The translations under genes were made by a program, and so were the position numbers. A stretch of DNA of 64,000 bases, from positions 3,266,001 through 3,330,000 of the forward strand of contig NZ_LR778301.1 of assembly GCF_902813185.1 (NCBI RefSeq), read 5' to 3'. Source of the stretch: Denitratisoma oestradiolicum (GTDB lineage: Bacteria; Pseudomonadota; Gammaproteobacteria; Burkholderiales; Rhodocyclaceae). Positions within the stretch are counted from its first letter, which is position 1. The number at the start of each line of letters is the position of its first letter. A model generated the notes under the pieces. The model searched no databases and had not been told where the DNA came from. It saw nothing but the letters and a program-made list of their open reading frames with translations. Shown here piece after piece: positions 40,587 to 50,941 of the stretch.

Positions 40587-41266
40587 GCGAACAGGTTGAC
40601 GGTGCCAGTGTCGGACGGCTCGTCGGCACCGTAGGCAAGGGCCAGACGGGATGAACGCAGATCGTTCTGTAGCGCCGGCGCCGGCGAAGAAGTCGTTACG
40701 GCCTCGGCCTGGGTCGGGGAGCCTTCGGCAACAACCCCTTCCGGACTGGCGGACTGAGTCTGTTCTTGCTGTCGCTGGAGCGCCAGATCCGCATAACCGC
40801 GATCCTCCAGTCGGGCGCCAATGGCAGCAACGCTGCGGTCCTGGGGCGAGGGATCCCGCGGTGCCAGGGCGGCCGCTTGTATCCGCTGCCCCTTGTCGAT
40901 ATTGGCCTCGGGCTTGTCCTCGGCCGAAGTGTCTATGCCCACCTCGCCAGAAACGGCATATTGCCTGCCATCCGGGCCATAGGTATAGGCGAAGCTCGCT
41001 CCGCTGGTGATCACGCCATGTCCGGCCGAGATGTGGGCCTGTTCATGGGCACGGACCCGCTGGTCGATCTGCCGCAGTTCCTGGACCTGGCGTTGCTGTT
41101 CCGGCGTCAGCTCCCTGGGCTTGAGATCCAGCCTGACCGCCCCCTTGCTCTTAGGCACGGTACCCTCTATCTGATCACGGGTAATGAGCAAATCAATCCC
41201 TTTCGCCTGGGAAATTCCCACCGAATTCAATGACGAACTCAAGGACGAAACCCCATCACCGGCCAT
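40583..41266 (-). CDS. SprA-family putative metalloprotease
   Basis: A 227-residue protein. The conserved middle part RQIDQRVRAHEQAHISAGHGVITSGASFAYTYGPDGRQYAVSGEVGID contains the zinc motif HEQAH. It belongs to the SprA/CJM1_0395-type putative metalloprotease family. The N-terminus and the C-terminal 80 residues are low-complexity. No signal peptide is seen. It overlaps the NlpC gene by four bases tail to tail. Activity is unproven in this family. Confidence 0.75.
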   Translation of the reverse strand: MAGDGVSSLSSSLNSVGISQAKGIDLLITRDQIEGTVPKSKGAVRLDLKPRELTPEQQRQVQELRQIDQRVRAHEQAHISAGHGVITSGASFAYTYGPDGRQYAVSGEVGIDTSAEDKPEANIDKGQRIQAAALAPRDPSPQDRSVAAIGARLEDRGYADLALQRQQEQTQSASPEGVVAEGSPTQAEAVTTSSPAPALQNDLRSSRLALAYGADEPSDTGTVNLFA

Positions 41267-41420
41267 GAACGATCACTCCATAGAGAGTCTGATCAGTTTA
41301 TAGCTCAAATGTCATCATGGGGTAGGGCAACAGATGCCCGGAGAGAAGCCCCCCGGCATTGCGCCCGGGGTAAATCAATGCTCAGCTAGGCTCCATCGGA
41401 ACCTACCCGCTTGATCGTTC

Positions 41421-41609
41421 CTATTCCTGACTGGCGTAGACCGTCTTCAGGAAGGCACCGACATCAATCTCCACGGAGGCCATTCCGCTCCTGGTGGCCG
41501 GGCCACCCAGCGTCGACCCCAGCTCGGGGCACGGCGGAAGCCAGCCGGCATTCAGCACCTCGTCCGCGAAGGATCCGAATTCGTCCTCAATGATTCTCGC
41601 CTTGTCCAT
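41421..41609 (-). CDS. Hypothetical small acidic protein
   Basis: A 62-residue protein I do not recognise. It begins MDKARIIEDEFGSFADEVLNAGWLPPCPELG and has no membrane segment. A strong GGGGAGGATGAA ribosome site supports the start. It sits 99 bases downstream of ampG on the same strand and has one Cys and a Pro pair in the middle. Confidence 0.55.
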   Translation of the reverse strand: MDKARIIEDEFGSFADEVLNAGWLPPCPELGSTLGGPATRSGMASVEIDVGAFLKTVYASQE

Positions 41610-41708
41610 TTCATCCTCCCCAAAATGACGGAGCCAATATCACTCTAGGTTGGGTAACGGCGAGCGGCGGAAAAAGTTGATGGATAAAACAAATTCGCGT
41701 GAATTTTC

Positions 41709-42959
41709 TCACTGGCGCCAGGGCGCAATCCTGGGCAGCAGGGCCATGCCCGGCACAGCCAGCAGGGCGCAGAGCAGGAAGAAGCCATACCAGCCCATAC
41801 CCTCCACCAGCCAGCCCGTGGCTGCGTTGGCGAAGGTGCGCGGCACAGCGGCCAGGCTGGAGAACAAGGCGTATTGGGTGGCGGTATAGAGGGGATTGGT
41901 GGCCCGGGCGATAAAGGCCACAAAAGCCACCGTACCCAGACCCACGCCCAGGGCCTCGAAACCGATCACCAGCGCCAATTGGGCAAGTTGCGGGGAACCG
42001 ATGGTGGTATTGGGCCCAAGCCAGGCCAGCCATGCGAAACCAAAGATGGACACCAGTTGCACCACACCGAACAACCAGAGGGCGCGATTGATGCCCAGTC
42101 GCACCATCCACAGACCGCCAGCCAGGCCGCCGATAATGGCCGGCCAGAGCCCGGCGTGCTTGGCCACCAGTCCGATGTCGGACTTGGCGAAACCCATATC
42201 CAGATAGAAAGGGGTGGCCAGGGCGGTACACATGGAGTCGCCCAGCTTGTAAAGGAAGATGAAGGCCAGCACCAGCAGGGCATCCCGCAGGCCGGCCCGG
42301 CCGATGAACTCATGGAAAGGCTCCACGACTGCCTCCCGCAGGGTGCGGGGGCGTCCGTTGCGGAGCACCGGCTCGGATATCCGCAGGGAAAGCGCCATAC
42401 CGGGCAGCATGAAAAGGCCCGTGACGGCGAACACCGCCCCCCAAGGCAGGTGATCCGCCAGGATCAGGGACAGGGACCCCGGCACCAGCCCGGCAATGCG
42501 ATAGGCATTGACGTGGATGGAGTTGCCCAGGCCCAGCTCCTTGTCCTCCAACAGCTCGCGTCGATAGGCGTCAAGCACGATGTCCTGGGTGGCGGAAACG
42601 AAGGCCAGCAGCACTGCCAGCAGGGCGATAGCGGACAACTCCCGCTGGGGATCGAACAGCCCCAGGAGGCAGATGCAGGCCAGCAGCAGCAATTGGGTAA
42701 GGAACATCCAGCCCCGCCGCCGCCCCAGGAAAGGCAGGGCATAGCGATCCAGCAGGGGCGACCAGAGAAACTTCCAGGTGTAGGGAAACTGGATCAGGGC
42801 AAACAGGCCGATGGCCTTGAGACTGATCCCTTCGCTGCGCAGCCAGGCCGGCAGCAGGTTGAGCAGCAGATACAGTGGCAGGCCCGAGGAAAAGCCGGTA
42901 AACACGCAGATCAGCATGCGCCGGGTGAGCAGCGCAGCGATCCAGTCAGGGCGGCTCAT
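41709..42959 (-). CDS. ampG: AmpG-family muropeptide permease (MFS)
   Basis: A 416-residue twelve-helix permease importing GlcNAc-anhydroMurNAc peptides for murein recycling. MLICVFTGFSSGLPLYLLLNLLPAWLR, FPYTWKFLWSPLLDRY and LGRRRGWMFLTQLLL are AmpG signatures. It starts four bases inside the metW end (ATGA overlap), so its translation is coupled to methionine synthesis genes and it lies under the same riboswitch. Confidence 0.88.
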   Translation of the reverse strand: MSRPDWIAALLTRRMLICVFTGFSSGLPLYLLLNLLPAWLRSEGISLKAIGLFALIQFPYTWKFLWSPLLDRYALPFLGRRRGWMFLTQLLLLACICLLGLFDPQRELSAIALLAVLLAFVSATQDIVLDAYRRELLEDKELGLGNSIHVNAYRIAGLVPGSLSLILADHLPWGAVFAVTGLFMLPGMALSLRISEPVLRNGRPRTLREAVVEPFHEFIGRAGLRDALLVLAFIFLYKLGDSMCTALATPFYLDMGFAKSDIGLVAKHAGLWPAIIGGLAGGLWMVRLGINRALWLFGVVQLVSIFGFAWLAWLGPNTTIGSPQLAQLALVIGFEALGVGLGTVAFVAFIARATNPLYTATQYALFSSLAAVPRTFANAATGWLVEGMGWYGFFLLCALLAVPGMALLPRIAPWRQ

Positions 42960-43555
42960 TTGCGGCGGGAGATGCGATAGACCGCCAGGCTGCCGAGGAA
43001 GTTATGCTCATCGGTCACCGTTCGGCCCGCTTCGTCCAGGACCTGCCGGTCCCGGATGGCGATACCCATTTTCCTGCACAGGGATTCGAAATCCGTCAGG
43101 GTGAAAAAGCGCACGTTGGGCGAGTCATACCACTGATAGGGCAGATCCTCGGACACCGGCATATGACCCTCAAGCACGGCCAGCCGGTTCTTCCAGTAGG
43201 CAAAATTGGGGAAGGACACCACCGCCTCCCGGCCCACCCGCAGCATTTCGGTCAGGATGCCCTGGGTATGACGCACGGTCTGGAGGGTACGGGACAGCAC
43301 CACATGATCGAAGGCGCCGTCGACGAAGCCCGCCAGGCCGTCCTCCAGATTGCTCTGGATCACATTGATGCCTGCCCGCACCGAGGCCAGCACACCCTCG
43401 TCGTCGATCTCGACGCCGCAGCCCCGCACGCCCCGGGTCTCGATCAATCGCTTGAGCAGGGAGCCGTCGCCGCAGCCCAGATCCAGCACCCGTTCACCGG
43501 GCTGGACCCAACCGGCGATGACGTCGAAATCGGGGCGATCCTGGGCTTCGCTCAT
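42956..43555 (-). CDS. metW: Methionine biosynthesis protein MetW
   Basis: A 199-residue SAM-methyltransferase-fold protein. Motif I is [15 protein letters not shown] near residue 26; [24 protein letters not shown] and [11 protein letters not shown] are characteristic MetW. It assists MetX in proteobacteria lacking MetA. ATG 43555 overlaps the metX stop by four bases. Confidence 0.93.
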   Translation of the reverse strand: MSEAQDRPDFDVIAGWVQPGERVLDLGCGDGSLLKRLIETRGVRGCGVEIDDEGVLASVRAGINVIQSNLEDGLAGFVDGAFDHVVLSRTLQTVRHTQGILTEMLRVGREAVVSFPNFAYWKNRLAVLEGHMPVSEDLPYQWYDSPNVRFFTLTDFESLCRKMGIAIRDRQVLDEAGRTVTDEHNFLGSLAVYRISRRK

Positions 43556-44682
43556 ATCTTCACCCTGTCCAGGTAGGCCCGCACCACCGCGTGGTAATGA
43601 GGGTCGTCCATCAGGAAGGAGTCGTGACCGAAATTGCAACGGGGTTCAGCGTAGCTCACATCCTGTCCGTTCTTCAGCAGGGCACTGACGATCTCTCGGG
43701 AACGGGCCGGGGAAAAGCGCCAGTCGGTACTGAAGGCGATCACCAGAAACTTGGCCCGGGCCACTGCCAGGGCCTGGGCCAGGTCGCCATCCCCCTCTCT
43801 TGCCGGATCGAAGTAATCCAGGGCCTTGGTCATCAGCAGATAGGTATTGGCGTCGAAGTAACCGGCGAACTTGTCCCCCTGGTGACGCAGGTAGGACTCC
43901 ACCTCGAACTCCACGCCATAGTCGAAGGCAAAGGCCCCGTGGCGCAGTTCCCGACCGAACTTCTGGTCCATCTGGTCGTCGGACAGGTAGGTGATGTGGC
44001 CCAGCATCCGGGCAAGCCGCAGGCCCCGTCTGGGAAAGACACCATGCTCGTAATAATGGCCGCCGTGGAATTCCGGATCGGTCAGGATGGCCTGTCGCGC
44101 CACATCGTTGAAGGCAATGTTCTGGGCGGTCAGCTTGGGCGCCGCGGCAATGACCAGGGCGTGGCGTATCCGTTCGGGGAAGGTGATGGTCCAGCGCAGG
44201 GCCTGCATACCCCCCAGACTGCCGCCGATCACCGCCGCCCAACTGTCAATGCCCAGCGAATCCGCCAGCCGGGACTGGGCACGGACCCAATCCACCACCG
44301 CCACCAGGGGAAAATCGGCTCCCCAGGGCTTGCCCGTGGTCGGATTGATGGTGGAAGGCCCTGTGGAGCCGTGACAGCCTCCCAGGTTATTCACACCGAC
44401 GATGAAGAATTTATCCGTGTCCAAGGGGCGGCCAGGGCCGATGATGTTGTCCCACCATCCCAAATTTGCCGGATCGTCGGCGTAATGACCCGCCACATGA
44501 TGGTGGCCGGACAGGGCATGGCAGACCAGGATGGCATTGCTTTTGGCAGCATTCAGGGCGCCGTAGGTCTCATAGACCAGGTCGTAGGCAGGCAGCACGG
44601 ACCCGCTGCGCAGGGTCAGCGGTTCGTCAAAATGGGCGCGTTGGGGCGCCACCACACCGATGCTGTTGCCTTGTTTTTTCAT
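43552..44682 (-). CDS. metX: Homoserine O-acyltransferase MetX
   Basis: A 376-residue alpha/beta-hydrolase-fold enzyme acylating homoserine (acetyl- or, in MetXS forms, succinyl-CoA). Nucleophile Ser is in [13 protein letters not shown] near residue 146; [14 protein letters not shown] and [10 protein letters not shown] (Asp/His) complete the active site. No clear ribosome site precedes ATG 44682 (upstream TTTCTGGCCCC). A SAM-II-like aptamer and a hairpin lie in its leader. Confidence 0.94.
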   Translation of the reverse strand: MKKQGNSIGVVAPQRAHFDEPLTLRSGSVLPAYDLVYETYGALNAAKSNAILVCHALSGHHHVAGHYADDPANLGWWDNIIGPGRPLDTDKFFIVGVNNLGGCHGSTGPSTINPTTGKPWGADFPLVAVVDWVRAQSRLADSLGIDSWAAVIGGSLGGMQALRWTITFPERIRHALVIAAAPKLTAQNIAFNDVARQAILTDPEFHGGHYYEHGVFPRRGLRLARMLGHITYLSDDQMDQKFGRELRHGAFAFDYGVEFEVESYLRHQGDKFAGYFDANTYLLMTKALDYFDPAREGDGDLAQALAVARAKFLVIAFSTDWRFSPARSREIVSALLKNGQDVSYAEPRCNFGHDSFLMDDPHYHAVVRAYLDRVKI

Positions 44683-44697
44683 GGGGCCAGAAATGCG

Positions 44698-44732
44698 AAA
44701 ACCCGGTCGGCGATAAAGCGTGGACCGGGTTT
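44698..44732 (-). terminator. Terminator-like hairpin in the metX leader
   Basis: The minus strand forms AAACCCGGTC...GACCGGGTTT (10-bp stem, 14-15-nt loop) ending in TTTT, between the SAM-II-like aptamer and the metX start. It is a plausible expression platform for SAM-dependent termination. The U tract is short. Confidence 0.6.
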
Positions 44733-44736
44733 CTCA

Positions 44737-44792
44737 GCCCTCGCTTTAGCCGTATTTATCAAGCGCCCGCAAGCTGAGTTCAAATCGGCGCC
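44737..44792 (-). promoter_or_regulatory. SAM-II (SAM-alpha) riboswitch aptamer
   Basis: The minus strand has GCGCC-GATTTGAAC...TTGCG-GGCGC (P1 helix with its long loop) followed by TTGATAAATACGGCTAAAG and GAGGG. From memory of the family, the conserved SAM-II positions are GAUUU-AAC in the loop and UGAUAAAU-x2-GCUAAA after P1. CTTGC in the loop can pair with GCGAG downstream as the pseudoknot. SAM would turn down metX-metW. Confidence 0.78.
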
Positions 44793-44858
44793 AATGGGGT
44801 TGAAGGCTACCGATGAGCGGATCGCTTGTCAATCGCGGCGCGGGAGCAGCCCGCCCGC

Positions 44859-46595
44859 TCAGACCTCGCCCAGGCGGCCCAGCAGTTCCCGAATACGTTC
44901 CGGGTCGTCGCTGCGCAGCAGTCGGCTGACCTTGCCAGTCAGGGCCTGGATATCGGCCATTACCACCTGTTGCTTCACTTCCAGCAGCAGAGCCGGATGC
45001 ATGGAAAAGGACCGTAGGCCCATGCCCAGCAGCAAGCGGGTGAACGTCGGGTCGCCCGCCATCTCCCCGCACACGGCTACCGGCCGCCCGGCCCGTTGCC
45101 CGGCCTGGATGGTCTGGGCAATCAGACGCAGCACTGCGGGATGGAGCGGATCGTAGAGATGGGCCACGGTTTCGTCGGTCCGGTCGATGGCCAGGGTGTA
45201 CTGGATCAGGTCGTTGGTGCCGATGGAAAGAAAGTCCAGCCGCTGGAGGAAATGCCCCACTGCCAGGGCGGCGGCAGGAACCTCGATCATCCCGCCGACC
45301 TCCATGCCTTCATCGAATTTGGTCCGGGACTGGCGCAACTGGACCTTGGCCTGTTCCAGCAGCGCCAGAGTCTGGTCGACCTCGCTGGCATGGGTCAGCA
45401 TGGGAATCAGCAGGCGAATGCGCCCGTAATGGGAGGCCCGCAGAATGGCCCGTAACTGGGCCAGGAAGATCTGGGGCTCGGCCAGGCAGTAACGGATGGC
45501 CCGCAGGCCCAGGGCCGGATTAGGGGCTGGGCGGTCACTCCCGCGCAGGGCGCGGGCAGTCTTATCGGCACCGATGTCCAGGGTGCGGATGGTCACCGGT
45601 TTGTTGCCCAGCGCCCGTGCCACGCTGCGATAGGCCTCGAACTGCTCGTCCTCGTCGGGCAGTTCGTCCCGGTTCATGAACAGGAACTCGGTACGGAACA
45701 GGCCGACACCGTCGGCACCCACGGCCTTCACCTGATCCACATCCTGAGGCAGCTCGATATTGGCCTGAAGGGAAACTTCCTTCTCATCCAGGGTGCAGGA
45801 CCGGGCCGTAGTGAGTCGCTTGAGCTTGCTACGTTCCAGTTCCAGGGCACTCTTTCGAATGCGGTACTCGGCAAGCACCCGCTCGTCCGGATCCACGATC
45901 AGGATTCCCCGGCTACCGTCGACGATCAGCAGATCGTCATCTTGAACCAGGGGCCTGGCGTGGTGCATACCCACCACGGCGGGAATGGCCAGACTGCGGG
46001 CGACGATGGCGGTATGGGAGGTGGCGCCACCCATATCGGTGATGAAACCACCAATGCGCAGGCTCTTGAATTGAATGGTATCGGCAGGAGAGAGATCGTG
46101 GGCGACGATGATCAGGTCCTCATCCCGGCTACGACGAACGAGCTTGCGGGGCTTGCCCGTCAGCACCTTCACCACCCGCTCCACCACCTGCACGATGTCG
46201 TGCTTGCGTTCCCGCAGGTAGGCGTCATCAATCTCGTCAAACTGGGCCACCAGCAGACTCATCTGCTGCACCAGTGCCCACTCGGCGTTACAGCGCCGCT
46301 CCCGGATCAGGGTCTTGGGCTCCTCAGCCAGCAGGGGATCAGCCAGGATCATGGCGTGAAGATCGACAAAAGCCTCGATCTCGGCCGGGGTACCAGGCAG
46401 AGTGGCCTCCGCCCGCAAGCCGTCCAGCTCCGCCGTCACCGCCGCGAAAGCCGCATCCAGGCGCTCCACTTCCGCCGGGATATCCCGTTCCCGCAATTGG
46501 TATTGGGCCACCTCCAGGGTGGCATGGGAAACCAGTTGAGCACGACCGATGGCGATGCCCGGAGAGACCGCCATACCGAAAATGCTGAAGGCCAT
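44859..46595 (-). CDS. ptsI: PTS enzyme I
   Basis: A 578-residue phosphoenolpyruvate-protein phosphotransferase. N-terminal: SPGIAIGRAQLV. Phospho-His domain: GGATSHTAIVARSLAIPAVVG (active His near residue 193). PEP-binding barrel: LFRTEFLFMNR, DIGADKTARAL and the catalytic Cys in PVAVCGEMAGDP. ATG 46595 is six bases after the ptsH stop; a 131-residue-longer reading through ptsH is rejected. The set is probably regulatory, as in many betaproteobacteria. Confidence 0.94.
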   Translation of the reverse strand: MAFSIFGMAVSPGIAIGRAQLVSHATLEVAQYQLRERDIPAEVERLDAAFAAVTAELDGLRAEATLPGTPAEIEAFVDLHAMILADPLLAEEPKTLIRERRCNAEWALVQQMSLLVAQFDEIDDAYLRERKHDIVQVVERVVKVLTGKPRKLVRRSRDEDLIIVAHDLSPADTIQFKSLRIGGFITDMGGATSHTAIVARSLAIPAVVGMHHARPLVQDDDLLIVDGSRGILIVDPDERVLAEYRIRKSALELERSKLKRLTTARSCTLDEKEVSLQANIELPQDVDQVKAVGADGVGLFRTEFLFMNRDELPDEDEQFEAYRSVARALGNKPVTIRTLDIGADKTARALRGSDRPAPNPALGLRAIRYCLAEPQIFLAQLRAILRASHYGRIRLLIPMLTHASEVDQTLALLEQAKVQLRQSRTKFDEGMEVGGMIEVPAAALAVGHFLQRLDFLSIGTNDLIQYTLAIDRTDETVAHLYDPLHPAVLRLIAQTIQAGQRAGRPVAVCGEMAGDPTFTRLLLGMGLRSFSMHPALLLEVKQQVVMADIQALTGKVSRLLRSDDPERIRELLGRLGEV

Positions 46596-46600
46596 GCCGC

Positions 46601-46870
46601 CTACTCGAATTCGCCGAAGCGATCCGCAATCAGGGCCAGAATCGCCGCCATGGCCTCGTCGGCCCGCTCGCCCTCGCAATCCACCATCACGGTGGCGCCC
46701 TTGCCGGCGGCCAGCATCATGACCCCCATGATGCTCTTGGCATTGATGCGACGGCCATTGCGCTCCATCCAGACCTCGCAGGGGAAGCTGCCGGCCAACT
46801 GGGTCAGCTTGGCCGAGGCACGGGCGTGCAGTCCGAGCTTGTTGACGATTTCGGCTTCTGCTTTCGGCAC
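46601..46870 (-). CDS. ptsH: Phosphocarrier protein HPr
   Basis: An 89-residue HPr with the active His in [13 protein letters not shown] (near residue 16) and the regulatory Ser region [12 protein letters not shown] (HprK/P target). The start is GTG 46870 with GGGGGG upstream; no ATG gives a sensible N-terminus. It begins the ptsH-ptsI pair. No EIIA(Man)/ManX gene is immediately upstream, unlike many betaproteobacterial arrangements. Confidence 0.92.
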   Translation of the reverse strand: MPKAEAEIVNKLGLHARASAKLTQLAGSFPCEVWMERNGRRINAKSIMGVMMLAAGKGATVMVDCEGERADEAMAAILALIADRFGEFE

Positions 46871-47082
46871 GATCCCCCCTGTCTTTGCTGTCGGCGGCGG
46901 TCTGCACCGCGCACACTGGAGCCATGATTTTAGGGGCAGATGATGAAAATGTCCTACCCCCTGGCGACGAAGCTTCAAAACCTGCCAAAACCGCAAACCA
47001 TGAACAAATAAGGGATTTTCGGAACGCTGCATGTTGCAGCGCGATAACCTACAATCCGTTCTTTGCTCCCCGCACCGCCGCC

Positions 47083-50000
47083 ATGACTGCCCGCCTCAGA
47101 GAAATCCCCTACAACTACACTTCCTTCTCCGACCGGGAGATCGTCATCCGCCTGCTCGGCGAGGAGGCCTGGCGAGTACTCGACCAGTTGCGCAGCCAAC
47201 GAGTCACCGGCCGCTCGGCGCGGATGCTGTACGAGGTGCTGGGGGATATATGGGTGGTCCAGCGCAATCCCTACCTGGAAGACGACCTGCTGGCCAACCG
47301 GCACCGCAGGGAGGCTCTGGTGGCCGCCCTGCGTCACCGTCTGGGAGAAATCGACAAGCGCCGGGCCGGCAACGAGTCGGTGGCACCTCTGATCCAGGCT
47401 GCCCAGACCGCAGTGGAGCGTTTCGAGAACTGGTTTATGGAAAGCACCCGCCTGCGCAAGCGGGTAATGCGCACCCTGGCCCGCCACACCCGCCGCGACA
47501 ACATCCGCTTCGACGGCCTGTCCCGTGTGTCCCACGTCACCGATGCCACCGACTGGCGGGTGGAATACCCCTTCGTGGTGCTGACGCCGGACACCGAGGA
47601 GGAAGTGGCCCCCCTGGTGAGGGGCGCCATCGAACTGGGGCTGACCATCATTCCCCGGGGCGGCGGCACTGGCTACACTGGCGGTGCCGTACCCCTGACA
47701 CCCCGCTCAGTGGTGATCAACACGGAAAAACTGATCGAACTGGACGCCGTGGAGCAAAAGCTGCTGCCCGGAGTGGACCGGCCCTACGCCACAGTGCACA
47801 CCGGCGCCGGCCTGGTCACCCGGCGCGTGATGGAGGCTGCGGAAAATGCCGGTCTGGTTTTCGCCTGCGACCCCACCTCGGCGGATGCCTCCTGCATCGG
47901 TGGCAACATCGCCATGAACGCCGGCGGCAAGAAGGCTGTGCTGTGGGGCACGGCCCTGGACAACCTGGCCTCCTGGCGCATGGTCACCCCCGATGGCCGC
48001 TGGCTGGAGGTGGAGCGCATCAACCACAACCTGGGCAAGATCCACGATCAGGACACCGCCACCTTCCGCCTCAAGCGCTACGACGAGAGTGGCGAAAAAC
48101 TGCTGGGTGAGGAATTCCTGTCCATTCCCGGCGCCCGCTTCCGCAAGCTGGGCCTGGGCAAGGACGTCACCGACAAGTTCCTGGGCGGCCTGCCCGGGGT
48201 ACAGAAGGAAGGCACGGACGGCATCATCACCTCGGCGGTGTGGATCCTGCACAAGATGCCGCCGATCACCCGCACCGTCTGCCTGGAATATTTCGGCCAG
48301 GTGCGGGAGGCGGTGCCTTCCATCGTCGAGATCACCGAATATCTGAAGTCCCACCCCGGCGGTGCCATTCTGGCCGGCCTGGAGCACCTGGACGAGCGCT
48401 ACGTCAGGGCGGTGGGTTACGCCACCAAGGCCAAGCGCCATGGCCGGCCCAAGATGGTGCTGATCGGCGACATCGTCGGCGAGGATGAGACCGCCGTGAT
48501 GGCTGCCGCCTCCGAGGTGGTGAAGATCGCCAATGCACGGGGAGGCGAGGGCTTCATCGCCGTTTCCGCCGAGACCCGCAAGAAATTCTGGCTGGACCGG
48601 GCCCGCACCGCTGCCATTTCCAAGCACACCAACGCCTTCAAGGTTAACGAGGACGTGGTGATTCCCCTGCCCCGGATGGGCGATTACTGCGACGGCATCG
48701 AACGCATCAACGTCGAGCTGTCGATCCAAAACAAGCTGGAACTGTGCGACGCACTCACCGCCCTCTGCAAAGGAGACCTGCCGATCCACGTCGGTGACGC
48801 GGCCCTGGACAAGGACGTGTTGCTGGGAGACCGCCGCGAGCGTGCCCTGGAACATGTGGCCGCCGTGCGTCGCCGCTGGCAGTGGCTGCTGGACAACCTG
48901 GACCTGAACCTGGCACAAGCGGAAGTCCGTTTCACCGAGTTCGGCATCGAGGCGGGACCGCTCAGCAACACCGCCAGCCAGCCGACGCTGTTCCACCGGC
49001 TCCAGGACTATTCGGTACGGGTCTCCTGGAAACGTGAGCTGAAGCAGCCCCTGGAGACACTGTTCGATGGTGGCATCTACCGGCCGATCCAGGAACGTAT
49101 GGAGGCCCTGCAAAAGGAAGTGCTGCGGGGCCGGGTCTTCGTCGCCCTGCACATGCACGCCGGCGACGGCAACGTACATACCAACATCCCGGTGAACTCG
49201 GACCATTACGCCATGCTGCAAACCGCCAATGCGGCGGTGGCCCGCATCATGGCCCTGGCCAAGAGCCTGGGCGGCGTGATCTCCGGCGAACACGGCATCG
49301 GCATCACCAAGCTGGAGTTTCTCTCCGAGGAGGAAATCCGCCCCTTCCGCGAATACAAGCAGAAGGTGGACCCGGAAGGCCGTTTCAACAAGGGCAAGCT
49401 GATGCCCGGCGCCGACCTCGCCAACGCCTACACCCCCTCCTTCGCCCTGCTCGGGGTGGAGTCTCTGATCATGGAGCAGTCCGATATCGGCCGCATCTCC
49501 GGCATGGTCAAGGACTGCCTGCGCTGCGGCAAGTGCAAGCCGGTCTGCTCCACCCACGTGCCCCGGGCCAACCTGCTCTACAGCCCCCGCAACAAGATCC
49601 TCGGCACCGGCCTGCTGGTGGAGGCCTTCCTCTACGAGGAACAGACCCGGCGCGGTGTCAGCCTCGCTCATTTCGACGAGTTCGGCGACGTGGCGGACCA
49701 TTGCACGGTCTGCCACAAGTGCGTCAATCCCTGCCCGGTGGACATCGATTTCGGCGACGTTTCCGTGGCCATGCGCAATTTCCTGCGGCGCCAGGGCAAG
49801 AAGAAGTTCGTCCCCGGCACGGCGGCCACCATGGCCTTCCTCACCGCCACCGATCCGGCCACCATCAAGCTGATGCGGGCCGGCATCACCGGCATCGGCT
49901 ACAAGGTCCAGCGCCTGGGTTACCGCCTGGGCAAATCCCTGGGCCTGATCCAGGATTCGGTGCGGCATCCGCCCGCTTCCCTGGGCCGACCGAATCTCAA

Positions 50001-50925
50001 GACCCAGATCATCCATTTCATCAACAAGCCCCTGCCGCGCCAGGTGCCATCCCGCACTTCCCGGGGCCTGCTGGACATCGAGGACGACACCCTGATCCCG
50101 GTGATCCGCAACCCCAAGAAAACCACCGATGAATCGGACGCCGTGTTCTATTTCCCCGGCTGTGGTTCCGAGCGTCTCTTCTCCCAGGTAGGCCTGGCCA
50201 CCCAGGCCATGCTCTACGAAGTAGGCGCCACCATGGTGCTCCCCCCCGGCTACCTGTGCTGCGGCTATCCCCAGACTGCCGGCGGCGAGGAAGACAAGGG
50301 ACTGAAGATCACCACCGACAACCGGGTGCTGTTCCACCGGGTGGCCAACACCCTGAACTACCTGGACATCAAGACGGTGATCGTCTCCTGCGGCACCTGC
50401 ATGGACCAGTTGCAGAAGTACGAATTCGAAAAGATATTCCCCGGCTGCCGGCTGCTGGACATCCACGAATATCTGATGGAAAAGGGCCTCAAGCTCGAAG
50501 GCATCGGCGGCACCCGCTACATGTACCACGATCCCTGCCATACCCCGATGAAGACCCACGCTCCGCTAAAGGTGGCCAACACCCTGATGGGCGGAGGCGT
50601 GGAACTGTCGGATCGCTGCTGCGGCGAGTCGGGCACCCTGGCGGTGACCCGACCGGACGTATCCACCCAGGTGCGCTTCCGCAAGCAACAGGAAATCGAA
50701 CAGGGTGCCGATCGCCTGCGAGAAGATGGATTCACAGGCGATGTAAAAATCCTCACCTCCTGCCCCTCCTGCCTCCAGGGCCTGTCCCGCTACCAGGACG
50801 ATGCTGGCGGCGTGGGCGCTGAATACATCGTCGTGGAAATGGCCAAACACCTGCTCGGCCCCGACTGGATGCAGCGCTACGTCAGCGCCGCCAACAGCGG
50901 CGGTATCGAGCGGGTGTTGCTGTGA
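47083..50925 (+). CDS. Large FAD/FeS oxidoreductase (DUF3683, D-lactate dehydrogenase-like)
   Basis: A 1280-residue fusion. An N-terminal DUF3683 region (1-150) precedes a PCMH-type FAD domain ([19 protein letters not shown] near 190) and a FAD-oxidase C-terminal domain ([31 protein letters not shown]). Then two 4Fe-4S clusters ([15 protein letters not shown] near 811; [13 protein letters not shown] near 875) and two CCG domains (FPGCGSERL...CCGYPQ; HDPCHTP...CCGESG). It likely oxidises a 2-hydroxy acid such as D-lactate at the membrane quinone pool. ATG 47083 is chosen over a longer reading across the ptsH promoter region. Confidence 0.85.
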   Translation: MTARLREIPYNYTSFSDREIVIRLLGEEAWRVLDQLRSQRVTGRSARMLYEVLGDIWVVQRNPYLEDDLLANRHRREALVAALRHRLGEIDKRRAGNESVAPLIQAAQTAVERFENWFMESTRLRKRVMRTLARHTRRDNIRFDGLSRVSHVTDATDWRVEYPFVVLTPDTEEEVAPLVRGAIELGLTIIPRGGGTGYTGGAVPLTPRSVVINTEKLIELDAVEQKLLPGVDRPYATVHTGAGLVTRRVMEAAENAGLVFACDPTSADASCIGGNIAMNAGGKKAVLWGTALDNLASWRMVTPDGRWLEVERINHNLGKIHDQDTATFRLKRYDESGEKLLGEEFLSIPGARFRKLGLGKDVTDKFLGGLPGVQKEGTDGIITSAVWILHKMPPITRTVCLEYFGQVREAVPSIVEITEYLKSHPGGAILAGLEHLDERYVRAVGYATKAKRHGRPKMVLIGDIVGEDETAVMAAASEVVKIANARGGEGFIAVSAETRKKFWLDRARTAAISKHTNAFKVNEDVVIPLPRMGDYCDGIERINVELSIQNKLELCDALTALCKGDLPIHVGDAALDKDVLLGDRRERALEHVAAVRRRWQWLLDNLDLNLAQAEVRFTEFGIEAGPLSNTASQPTLFHRLQDYSVRVSWKRELKQPLETLFDGGIYRPIQERMEALQKEVLRGRVFVALHMHAGDGNVHTNIPVNSDHYAMLQTANAAVARIMALAKSLGGVISGEHGIGITKLEFLSEEEIRPFREYKQKVDPEGRFNKGKLMPGADLANAYTPSFALLGVESLIMEQSDIGRISGMVKDCLRCGKCKPVCSTHVPRANLLYSPRNKILGTGLLVEAFLYEEQTRRGVSLAHFDEFGDVADHCTVCHKCVNPCPVDIDFGDVSVAMRNFLRRQGKKKFVPGTAATMAFLTATDPATIKLMRAGITGIGYKVQRLGYRLGKSLGLIQDSVRHPPASLGRPNLKTQIIHFINKPLPRQVPSRTSRGLLDIEDDTLIPVIRNPKKTTDESDAVFYFPGCGSERLFSQVGLATQAMLYEVGATMVLPPGYLCCGYPQTAGGEEDKGLKITTDNRVLFHRVANTLNYLDIKTVIVSCGTCMDQLQKYEFEKIFPGCRLLDIHEYLMEKGLKLEGIGGTRYMYHDPCHTPMKTHAPLKVANTLMGGGVELSDRCCGESGTLAVTRPDVSTQVRFRKQQEIEQGADRLREDGFTGDVKILTSCPSCLQGLSRYQDDAGGVGAEYIVVEMAKHLLGPDWMQRYVSAANSGGIERVLL

Positions 50926-50941
50926 AGCATCCGGCGGGGGC

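Noticed and set aside
46871..47082. Riboswitch between ptsH and the giant oxidoreductase
   Set aside because: No conserved aptamer motif is seen; it looks like a simple divergent promoter region with a TACAAT-like -10.
47707..50559. 950-codon minus-strand frame opposite the giant oxidoreductase
   Set aside because: Low-complexity reverse-frame translation without any domain; the plus strand carries unmistakable FeS and FAD motifs.
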